Source of the DNA: Desulfovibrio sp.
GTDB lineage: Bacteria > Desulfobacterota > Desulfovibrionia > Desulfovibrionales > Desulfovibrionaceae
DNA: 8,659 nucleotides
Reading direction: 5' to 3'
NCBI GenBank assembly: GCA_003525525.1
Contig: DQED01000388.1
Location: 464 to 9,122 of the forward strand
Positions within the stretch are counted from its first letter, which is position 1. Each line of letters begins with the position of its first letter. The notes under the pieces are model-generated. The model was given only the letters and a program-made list of their open reading frames with translations, had not been told where the DNA came from and searched no databases. Both the position numbers and the translations under genes were made by a program. Positions 1 through 5,588 of the stretch are shown here, piece by piece.

Positions 1-30
1 GGGCTTGCCCTACCCGGCTTTTCTCTCAGC

Positions 31-50
31 GGGCGGGGCAAGCCCCGCCC
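31..50. repeat. Perfect 9-bp GC-rich inverted repeat
   Basis: GGGCGGGGC at 31-39 pairs perfectly with GCCCCGCCC at 42-50 across a two-base AA centre, and CCCTAC follows at 49-54. A shorter GGGC-TT-GCCC palindrome with the same CCCTAC tail opens the window at 1-13, probably a truncated relative. No U-tract follows on either strand, so a simple intrinsic terminator is unlikely. From memory, palindromes of this kind ending in ccgcccctac are common dispersed intergenic repeats in GC-rich bacterial genomes. I cannot show other copies from this window. Confidence 0.65.
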
Positions 51-97
51 CTACGAAAGGCCGCATTTCCCTCGGAGATGCTTAACTTAATGCGCAT

Positions 98-118
98 GGG
101 TTCGGAACCCGTCCCTAC
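98..118. repeat. Palindrome GGGTTC-G-GAACCC with CCCTAC tail
   Basis: GGGTTC at 98-103 and GAACCC at 105-110 form a 6-bp inverted repeat around a single G. CCCTAC follows at 113-118, as it does after the palindromes at 1-10 and 31-50. The shared tail and orientation suggest a repeat-family member. It could also be a dyad binding site, but nothing nearby needs one: the flanking gene ends, rather than starts, on this side. Confidence 0.5.
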
Positions 119-142
119 AAACTCCGTTGAGACGGCTTTTCT

Positions 143-169
143 CCCCTCTCCAACTTGATTGGAGAGGGG
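143..169 (-). repeat. Perfect 11-bp hairpin just after the amidotransferase stop codon
   Basis: CCCCTCTCCAA at 143-153 pairs perfectly with TTGGAGAGGGG at 159-169 around a 5-base loop. It begins about 20 bases beyond the stop codon of the minus-strand amidotransferase gene, where a 3' stem-loop would be expected. On that strand AGAAAAGCC follows the stem, not a run of T, so it does not fit the classic rho-independent form. It may stabilise the 3' end, or be a dispersed repeat: the flanking gctgggggtgagg is part of a repeat I associate with other GC-rich genomes, from memory only. Confidence 0.6.
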
Positions 170-190
170 CTGGGGGTGAGGTGCTTCCGT

Positions 191-2206
191 TTACCGAACG
201 ATCGCGTCGGCCAGATCCGCCGGAGCGAGCTTGTGATCGAGCGTCAGGCTGCCGTCGATATAAATCGCGTGCCAGATCTGGAACGACAGGATCGCCCACA
301 GCGGCCACAGCTCGTACCCGCGCCGCGTCATGTGATCGTCCACCAGCCGCGCGACGGTCTCCGGGCGGAAAACGCCTGCCGCCTCGATCCGCTCGCGCGA
401 GAGGTGCGTCTCGACCAGCGGACGCAGCACCGTGCGCAGCCAGTCCGAGCTGGGCGGAATGAATCCCCACTTGGGCCGGTTCAGGATCTCGCCGGGCACG
501 AGGTCGCGCACGGCGTCCTTGAGCACCGTCTTGAAGCCACCGCCGCGCAGCTTGGCGCCCAGCGGCAGCGACAGCCCCCAGCCCACGAGGTCGTGATCCT
601 CGAACGGCGCGCGCGCCTCGATCGACATCGCCATGCTCATCTTGTCCACGCGCATGTTGCTGTCCTCCGCCACCCACCGCCGCAGGCTCGTATACGCGAT
701 GCGATCCGCGAAGTGCGCCGTGTGCGGCGCGTCCAGGATCGGGCGCAGCGAGCGCTCCAGGATCGCGGAGGCGCGCCCGGCCAGCCCGTCCCGCGCCAGT
801 AGATCGGGGAACTGTGCCGGATCAACGATGCGCATCCAGTGCAAATAGCGCTCCACCGGCTCCACCGCCCGCGATTTCTGCGCCAGCTTGCGCGCCCCGT
901 CGAAGCGCGCGGGCGCGCGTTCCAGCAGCGGCGTCAGAATGGCGGATCGCAGCAGGCCCGGCACGCCCAGGTAGCGCTCCAACAGGCGGTCGGCGCGGTA
1001 ATGCGCATACCCGCCGAAGATCTCATCGCTGCCGTCGCCGCTCAGCAGCACCGGCACGCCCTTCAGCCGCGCCAGCGCCGCGACGTAGGCCGTCTGCACG
1101 ATCGCGGGCTGCACGATCGGCTCGTCCATCGCGTGAATCAAATGCGGGAACAGCGCCGCCAATGAGTCGTCCTGCCGGATCGTGATCAGGTGATGTTCCG
1201 CCTTCAGCGCCTGCGCCGCCACCGCCGCGTAACGCGTATCGACGTTGAATTTGGTATCGCCCTTGCTGCCCGGCGCGTGATCGAACCCCACGGTGAAGCT
1301 CTGCACCGGCTGGTTGACCGCCCGGCTGACCAGCGCCGCCACCGCGGTCGAATCGACGCCGCCGCTCAAAAACACGCCCAACGGCACGTCGCTCATCAGC
1401 CGCATTTCGACCGCTTCGGTCAGCATGTCGCGCGTGCGCCGCACCGCCTCGTCGTACGATCCAGCGAACGGGTGCAGCGTGTCCATCTCCGGCTGCCAGT
1501 AGCGCCCCGTCTCGATCCCCTGCGCATCGACGCGCAGCCATTCGCCCGGCGCGAGCTTCTCGATTCCCTCGAACAGCGTCAGCGGCGGCGCGACGTACCC
1601 CACCGACAGGTACGACACCAGCGCCTCGTCGCACACCGCCCGCCCCACGCCTGGATGTTCCAGCAGCGCCTTGATCTCCGAGGCAAACAGCAGATCATCG
1701 CCCCGGCGAGCCACGTACAACGGCTTTTCGCCCATGCGGTCCCGCGCCAGAAACAGCCGCTGCTGCCCGCGATCCCAGATCCCGATGGCGAACATGCCGC
1801 GCAGGTGCGTCAGCACGTCCAGCCCCCACGCCTCATACCCGTGTACGATCACCTCGGTGTCTGTGCCCGTGGCGAAGACGTGCCCCTCGGCCTGAAGCGC
1901 GGCCCGCAGCGCGCGGTAATTGTAGATTTCGCCGTTGAAGGTCACCCAGACCGAGCCGTCCTCGTTGCGCAGCGGCTGGGCCGAGCCGGCGAGGTCGATG
2001 ATGGCCAGGCGGCGGTGGCCCAGAAAGACGCGGGCCGCGCCGTCGGGCGGCGTCGGGCGGGCCGGTGCGTCGCAGGATATCCCGGGATCCAAGGCGCAAA
2101 AACCCTGGCCGTCCGGGCCGCGATGGGCGAGATTTTCGGTCATCCGCGAAAGGACCCCGCCCAGGGGGCGGGCGGCGTCGGCGACGAGACCCGCTATGCC
2201 GCACAT
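191..2206 (-). CDS. asnB: Glutamine-dependent asparagine synthase / AsnB-type sugar amidotransferase
   Basis: A 671-residue cytoplasmic enzyme with two domains. The N-terminal glutaminase (class II Ntn amidotransferase) starts MCGIAG, so Cys2 becomes the catalytic N-terminus and fixes the start codon. HRGPDG is at about 29-34, LGHRRL 62-67 and NGEIYNY 91-97. The synthetase domain carries the ATP-binding PP-loop SGGVDS at 281-286, DEP at 361-363 and SGDGSDEIFGGY at 389-400. All key residues are present and the length fits long bacterial AsnB proteins. In the family, glutamine-derived ammonia amidates an adenylylated carboxylate: aspartate in AsnB, a uronic-acid sugar in polysaccharide-locus relatives such as WbpS. 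The neighbouring nucleotide-sugar genes make the sugar role possible but unproven. No Shine-Dalgarno sequence is at the normal distance; a GGGAG lies 15 bases upstream, buried in a hairpin. Alanine codons are mostly GCG and GAT/TTG are frequent, unlike the GCC-rich genes to the right, so this gene may have been acquired separately. Confidence 0.93.
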   Translation of the reverse strand: MCGIAGLVADAARPLGGVLSRMTENLAHRGPDGQGFCALDPGISCDAPARPTPPDGAARVFLGHRRLAIIDLAGSAQPLRNEDGSVWVTFNGEIYNYRALRAALQAEGHVFATGTDTEVIVHGYEAWGLDVLTHLRGMFAIGIWDRGQQRLFLARDRMGEKPLYVARRGDDLLFASEIKALLEHPGVGRAVCDEALVSYLSVGYVAPPLTLFEGIEKLAPGEWLRVDAQGIETGRYWQPEMDTLHPFAGSYDEAVRRTRDMLTEAVEMRLMSDVPLGVFLSGGVDSTAVAALVSRAVNQPVQSFTVGFDHAPGSKGDTKFNVDTRYAAVAAQALKAEHHLITIRQDDSLAALFPHLIHAMDEPIVQPAIVQTAYVAALARLKGVPVLLSGDGSDEIFGGYAHYRADRLLERYLGVPGLLRSAILTPLLERAPARFDGARKLAQKSRAVEPVERYLHWMRIVDPAQFPDLLARDGLAGRASAILERSLRPILDAPHTAHFADRIAYTSLRRWVAEDSNMRVDKMSMAMSIEARAPFEDHDLVGWGLSLPLGAKLRGGGFKTVLKDAVRDLVPGEILNRPKWGFIPPSSDWLRTVLRPLVETHLSRERIEAAGVFRPETVARLVDDHMTRRGYELWPLWAILSFQIWHAIYIDGSLTLDHKLAPADLADAIVR

Positions 2207-2257
2207 GGTATTTCGCGGGCGCTCCCGCGCATCCCCGCCGGCAATGCCGGCAAAGGA
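2207..2257 (-). promoter_or_regulatory. Gap with two adjacent hairpins between the 4-epimerase and the amidotransferase gene
   Basis: This 51-base gap separates two minus-strand genes and holds two stem-loops back to back. GCCGGC-AAT-GCCGGC lies at 2237-2251, right after the 4-epimerase stop codon. CGCGGG-CGCT-CCCGCG lies at 2214-2229 and ends 7 bases before the amidotransferase start codon. Neither is followed by a T-run on the minus strand. The second would mask the only purine-rich GGGAG near the start. Possible roles are partial termination, a processing site that uncouples the two genes, or translational control. No clear promoter is visible in the gap. Confidence 0.4.
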
Positions 2258-3292
2258 TCAGCGCGCATGCGCCAGGTACCACTCGCGGGCGAGGTCGAGG
2301 CCGCTCTCCAGGCTGTGCCGCGGGGCGTAGCCGAAATCCTCGACCGCCCGTGAAATGTCGGCCAGGGAATGCGGGATGTCGCCGGGCCGGTAGTCCCGGA
2401 CCACGGGCGCGGCGTCGGCCAGCGCGGGACGCAGGTCAAGCAGCCTGTCGCGCACGCAGGCGTACAGTTCCCCGAGGCTGCGCCGGACCCCGCAGGCGAT
2501 GTTGTAGGCCCGTCCGGACACGGCCGGGTTTTCGACGGTTCCGGCAAGGATGTTCGCCTGCACGGCGTTGTCCACGAAGCAGAAATCCCGGCTGATCTCC
2601 GTGGTGCCGTTGCAGTAGATCGTCTGTCCGGCGAGCATGGAGGCGAACCAGAGGGGGATGACCGCGGCGTAGGGCCCTTCGGGGTCCTGGCGCGGCCCGA
2701 ACACGTTGAAATAGCGCAGGCCCACGGTTTGAAGCCCGTACGCCCGGCTGAACACCCTGGCGTAGAGTTCGTTGGCGACCTTGCTGACGGCATAGGGGGA
2801 AACCGGCCGGCAATCCTCGGTCTCCCGCTTGGGCAGGGCGGGATTGTCGCCGTAGACGGCGCTCGACGAGGCGTAGACGAACCGCTTGACGCCGGCGTCC
2901 CGGGCGGCCACGAGCATGTTGAGCGTGCCCTGGGCGTTGATGGCGTCGGTGGTGACGGGATCGTCCAGGGAACGGGGGACGGAGCCCAGCGCGGCCTGGT
3001 GCAGGACGACGTCCGCGTCCCGGCAGGCCTCCCCGCAGGTCGCGGGGTCCCGGATGTCGCCTTCGAGCAGCCGGAAGCGGCCGAAGGCTTCCTCCCCCAC
3101 CAGCGCGCGGACTTCCTCGAGGTTGCTGCGGTGGCCGGTGAGGAAGTTGTCCAGGCCGACGACCGTCTGCTCCAGGCGAAGCAGCTGTTCCAGCAAATTC
3201 GAGCCAATGAAGCCGGCGACGCCGGTGATCGTCCACTTGCGCGGGGCAAGCGGCAGGTGGCGCAGGGCCAGGGCATAGGCGTCTTGTGTCAT
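2258..3292 (-). CDS. wbpP: UDP-N-acetylglucosamine 4-epimerase, WbpP/TviC family
   Basis: A 344-residue extended short-chain dehydrogenase that should interconvert UDP-GlcNAc and UDP-GalNAc (or their uronic acids) with bound NAD in the cytoplasm. The Rossmann motif TGVAGFIG is at 23-30 and the NAD ribose-binding Asp is D48 in VGLDNF. SSS is at 142-144 and the catalytic Tyr-x3-Lys is Y167/K171 in SPYAVSK. YFNVFG is at 194-199 and HSLADIS at 308-314. The opening KWTITGVAGFIGSNLLE, HQAALGSVPRS and PYAAVIPLW are close to my memory of Pseudomonas WbpP. The small Ser in HSLADIS matches the position linked there to N-acetylated substrates. I start at 3292 because WbpP-like proteins begin about there, a weak GAGAG lies 10 bases upstream, and a possible promoter lies at 3333-3361. 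An in-frame ATG at 3361 would add 23 residues and overlap that promoter. Codons are GCC-rich, like the genes to the right and unlike the amidotransferase that follows on the same strand. Confidence 0.92.
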   Translation of the reverse strand: MTQDAYALALRHLPLAPRKWTITGVAGFIGSNLLEQLLRLEQTVVGLDNFLTGHRSNLEEVRALVGEEAFGRFRLLEGDIRDPATCGEACRDADVVLHQAALGSVPRSLDDPVTTDAINAQGTLNMLVAARDAGVKRFVYASSSAVYGDNPALPKRETEDCRPVSPYAVSKVANELYARVFSRAYGLQTVGLRYFNVFGPRQDPEGPYAAVIPLWFASMLAGQTIYCNGTTEISRDFCFVDNAVQANILAGTVENPAVSGRAYNIACGVRRSLGELYACVRDRLLDLRPALADAAPVVRDYRPGDIPHSLADISRAVEDFGYAPRHSLESGLDLAREWYLAHAR

Positions 3293-3332
3293 GTGCGGAT
3301 GTCTCTCGGAGTGTCGGACGGCAGTCAGAAGC

Positions 3333-3361
3333 TTGGTAGGGGCTCGAAACGGCGAAGTCAA
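3333..3361 (-). promoter_or_regulatory. Possible sigma70-type promoter for the 4-epimerase gene
   Basis: On the minus strand TTGACT (3361-3356) is followed after 17 bases by TACCAA (3338-3333). The -35 matches the consensus at five of six positions and the -10 at only three of six. The spacing is ideal and the site lies about 40 bases before the ATG at 3292. If it is real, transcription would start near 3326, which would exclude the upstream ATG at 3361. Confidence 0.35.
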
Positions 3362-3363
3362 GC

Positions 3364-3435
3364 ACCTTTGCGGGAATCGGACGGGAAGCGCGCGCCGCGC
3401 GCGGGAAAAGCGTCTTGCCGTCGCCCGGCAAAGGT
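3364..3435. promoter_or_regulatory. Nested inverted repeats in the divergent intergenic region
   Basis: ACCTTTGCGGG at 3364-3374 and CCCGGCAAAGGT at 3424-3435 are reverse complements apart from one extra base, so they form long arms about 50 bases apart. Within them lie an alternating GC tract at about 3389-3403 and a perfect hairpin, TTGCCG (3415-3420), loop TCGCC, CGGCAA (3426-3431). A TATTAT hexamer follows at 3435-3440 and could be a -10 for the plus-strand genes, but the TTGCCG upstream is only 14 bases away, too close for a good -35. The layout between divergent genes would suit an operator or a structured leader. No regulator binding motif is recognised. Confidence 0.35.
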
Positions 3436-3512
3436 ATTATGCCCACGGCGGGTCTTGCCTTCCCGGAGTCTGCTGGTTTCGCTGACGATCGGACCGGCCG
3501 CGGACCTTCTCG

Positions 3513-3541
3513 CCGCGGCGCCCGCCCCCGCGGCGCGGGCG
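3513..3541 (+). repeat. GC-rich hairpin in the leader of the membrane glycosyltransferase gene
   Basis: CGCCCGC at 3519-3525 pairs with GCGGGCG at 3535-3541. The octamer CCGCGGCG is also directly repeated at 3513-3520 and 3528-3535, giving alternative pairings. The element ends about 20 bases before the ribosome binding site. It may only reflect high GC content, so a regulatory role is speculative. Confidence 0.3.
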
Positions 3542-3560
3542 GAAAGACACAACCATACCT

Positions 3561-3568
3561 GAGGAAAG
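3561..3568 (+). promoter_or_regulatory. Ribosome binding site deciding a GTG start
   Basis: GAGGAAAG lies 10 bases before the GTG at 3579. The spacing is slightly long, but no other good site is near, and the first residues after this GTG form a hydrophobic helix suited to the N-terminus of a membrane protein. Confidence 0.6.
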
Positions 3569-3578
3569 AACGCGCTCC

Positions 3579-5495
3579 GTGACCGTCATCGCTCTCGCCC
3601 TCGTCTATTGCCTGTACTACGCGGCGCTTTCCGTCGCCACGGGAGCGTTCTCCCTGCGTCTGCTCCGCGCCGAGGCGACCGCCGCGCCGCAGGGACCGCG
3701 CGAGATTCTTGCGCCCTTTCTGCTCGGCACGGGCTTCGCGCCCTGCGCCGCCGGGCTGCTGCACCTGGCCTTTCTCATCGTCTTCGCCGGATTTGCCCCG
3801 CTGGCCCTGGCCGGGCTGCACTTGGCCGTGGCCGCGGCCGCGCTTTTCGCCTTGCGCGCCGAGTGCGCACGGGCCCGGGCCGCTTTCGCCGCCATGCTGC
3901 GCGCCGCCGGCGGCGGGGGCAAGGTCGGCGTCGCCGTCTTTTGCGCGGCATTCTGTTTCATGGCCTGGATGGCCGGGCAGGCCGCGATCCGGCCTATTTG
4001 GCACGGCGACACCCTCGTCTACGGCGTCGAGGCCAAGGCGCTGAGCGACGAACGCACCTACGCCGCCCGCTTCGTCCCGACTCCCGTTCCCAATGCCCAC
4101 AACTACATCCGGGGCAACGACCATCCCCTGACCTATGTAGGCCTGCTCGCCTCGGGCCTGGCGTTTTCCCCGGAGCGGACACAGGACTTCAGCATGCGGG
4201 TCGCGTTGCAATTGCAAAACCTGACCCTGCTGCTCGTGCTTGCCGGCCTGGCGCTGCGCTACGGCGGGTTCGCGGCGGTTCTCGCGCCGACCCTGCTGTT
4301 TTTCGCCGCCTACCTGGGGGCGCTGCTCACCATGAGCGCGCGGGAAGTCTTCCGCATCATCCCCATGCTGCTGGCCTTCGGCTTCATGCCCGACCGTCGC
4401 GCGCCCCTGGCGTGGCGCGACGGTCGCACGCTGCTGCTCGCCGCCGCGTTCGCCTTTCTCTGGAATTCCCACAGCAGCAGCCTGATGGTCGCCCCGATGC
4501 TCTACGGCTGCCTCGCCCTGGCCTTGCCGGGGCTGCGGTCCAAGGTAGTCCTCGGGGCCTGGGTCGCCCTGGGTTTTTTCGTGGGGGCCAACCATTTCAT
4601 TGTCGCCTACGAGGCCACCGGGCATCCCCTGGGGCTCGAGATGGTGGGCATGGACGTCGCCCGCCTGGGCGCGCCCAAGACCTGGACGCCGCCGCCGCCG
4701 CCGCAACCGGGGCTGTCCGCTCTGCCTTCCCGCCTGGCCAACCAGTACGCCAACGATGGGCTGGCCGTCGGCGTGGCGGCCGTGGCCCTGGCCGGCCTGC
4801 TCGCCGCGGCCGTGCGCCGTAAGCGGCTGCCGGCCCCGGTTCTGGCCGCGGGCATTTTCACCGTGCTGTTGCAGATGCAGGTGCTCGGGATTTTCGACTG
4901 GATCTATCCGGGGTTCGGGGCCGCGTACTACGAGGTGCACCGCTTCCGGTTCTCGCTCTATCCCCCGGCCGCGTTCCTTGCCGCGTATTTCCTGGTCCTG
5001 GCGGTCAACCGGTTCTGGCCCACGCGCAAAAGCGCCGTCCTGGCCGGGCTGTGCGTGGCCTGCCTCGCCGGCGGCGCGGCGTTCGCCCTCGTGCGTTGGG
5101 AGAAAAACACCGTCGCCGTCCAGGTCGTGCGCCGCGACGACGTGCTCTCCCTGCTCGCGGTGAAGCAGAGTTGCTGGTGGGAAGTGGGAAAACGCCTGCG
5201 CCAGGAGAAGGACGGCGACAAGCAGCTCATCGTCACCGACGCGCCCTACATCCCCTGGTATTACACCGACGACAACGTGATGTTCCTCGGTGACGAACGC
5301 CTCAATCCGGCACGCCGCACGAAGGCCCCGGAGAAGGCCGAGGCCGAGCTCGACCGCATGGGCGTGGCCTGGATCGTGCTCAACAAGGCCAACGTGCTCT
5401 CCAATTCCGCCCTGGAGCAGGTGATCCGCTCCAAGGCGTTCGACAAGGCCATTGACTGCATTTTCGACGAGGCCTATCGCCGGCAAGAGCAGTGA
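3579..5495 (+). CDS. Polytopic membrane glycosyltransferase, GT-C / GT39-like
   Basis: A 638-residue inner-membrane protein. Hydrophobic segments are seen at about 3-22, 43-65, 66-92, 115-135, 208-226, 228-250, 257-270, 285-318, 322-343, 394-412, 418-438, 460-477 and 485-505. A soluble C-terminal domain of about 130 residues follows. After the fourth helix comes WHGDTLVYGVEAKAL (141-155), with D144 and E151 where GT-C enzymes (PMT, ArnT and relatives) keep an acidic catalytic residue in the first external loop. The C-terminal part, with VTDAPYIPWYY (552-562) and a MGVAWIVLNKA strand (594-604), resembles the external domain of bacterial GT39-like proteins. Such enzymes move a sugar from a polyprenyl phosphate to an acceptor outside the membrane. 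The next gene encodes a likely maker of that donor. An odd feature is a five-proline run at 371-375, encoded by a GCC-repeat tract. It starts with GTG behind GAGGAAAG. The family call is moderately firm; donor and acceptor are unknown. A polymerase or flippase is a less likely alternative. Confidence 0.75.
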   Translation: MTVIALALVYCLYYAALSVATGAFSLRLLRAEATAAPQGPREILAPFLLGTGFAPCAAGLLHLAFLIVFAGFAPLALAGLHLAVAAAALFALRAECARARAAFAAMLRAAGGGGKVGVAVFCAAFCFMAWMAGQAAIRPIWHGDTLVYGVEAKALSDERTYAARFVPTPVPNAHNYIRGNDHPLTYVGLLASGLAFSPERTQDFSMRVALQLQNLTLLLVLAGLALRYGGFAAVLAPTLLFFAAYLGALLTMSAREVFRIIPMLLAFGFMPDRRAPLAWRDGRTLLLAAAFAFLWNSHSSSLMVAPMLYGCLALALPGLRSKVVLGAWVALGFFVGANHFIVAYEATGHPLGLEMVGMDVARLGAPKTWTPPPPPQPGLSALPSRLANQYANDGLAVGVAAVALAGLLAAAVRRKRLPAPVLAAGIFTVLLQMQVLGIFDWIYPGFGAAYYEVHRFRFSLYPPAAFLAAYFLVLAVNRFWPTRKSAVLAGLCVACLAGGAAFALVRWEKNTVAVQVVRRDDVLSLLAVKQSCWWEVGKRLRQEKDGDKQLIVTDAPYIPWYYTDDNVMFLGDERLNPARRTKAPEKAEAELDRMGVAWIVLNKANVLSNSALEQVIRSKAFDKAIDCIFDEAYRRQEQ

Positions 5496-5576
5496 GCCGG
5501 CGCGGCGCGCTTCCCGCGGCAGTGGCCTTCGGCCCCGGTTTGCCTTAGCGTCGCCTGCCGAAGACCGTCATCAAGC

Positions 5577-5581
5577 AAGGA
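5577..5581 (+). promoter_or_regulatory. Ribosome binding site for the family 2 glycosyltransferase
   Basis: AAGGA lies 7 bases before the ATG at 5589, which is near-ideal spacing. It supports this start, three residues ahead of the first beta strand. The 93-base gap after the previous gene has only a small GGCC-TTC-GGCC hairpin (5524-5534) with no T-run, so the genes are probably co-transcribed. Confidence 0.65.
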
Positions 5582-5588
5582 TGTCCGC

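Larger units (their letters stand above)
1..190. other. Non-coding palindrome-rich flank downstream of the amidotransferase gene
   Basis: No credible gene lies here. The stretch holds several palindromes in close succession (1-10, 31-50, 98-110, 143-169) and an AT-richer pocket around 78-92 that includes TTAA-C-TTAA at 82-90. Three of the palindromes are followed on the plus strand by the same hexamer CCCTAC (8-13, 49-54, 113-118), so they look like related copies of one dispersed repeat family in the same orientation. It sits at the 3' end of the minus-strand amidotransferase gene, so any hairpin here could also protect or end that transcript. Reading frames that cross it translate to low-complexity Arg/Gly/Ala sequence and are not genes. 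Confidence 0.6.

Noticed and set aside
87..677. Minus-strand frame crossing the repeats and the amidotransferase C-terminus
   Set aside because: It is Arg/Gly/Ala-rich and its end is just translated repeat DNA.
1190..2353. Plus-strand frame of 387 codons opposite the amidotransferase
   Set aside because: It is a shadow of the AsnB frame, rich in Arg, His and Ala; the AsnB motifs are on the minus strand.
3293..3361. N-terminal extension of the 4-epimerase to the ATG at 3361
   Set aside because: The extra 23 residues are not expected in the WbpP family and would overlap the candidate promoter at 3333-3361.
3415..3440. TTGCCG...TATTAT as a sigma70 promoter for the plus-strand genes
   Set aside because: The spacer is only 14 bases, too short for normal sigma70 recognition, and TTGCCG is an arm of a hairpin. 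I mention it only as part of the intergenic structure.
3998..4014. TGGCAC resembling the -24 half of a sigma54 promoter
   Set aside because: It lies inside the GT-C coding region and lacks a TTGC -12 element at the required spacing.
2436..5486. Minus-strand open frame of about 1016 codons across the GT-C gene, the intergenic region and part of the 4-epimerase gene
   Set aside because: Its translation is low-complexity and rich in Gly, Arg, Gln, Glu and His with no domain. It is antisense to a gene with clear membrane segments and overlaps another with clear SDR motifs. Long antisense frames are common in GC-rich DNA.
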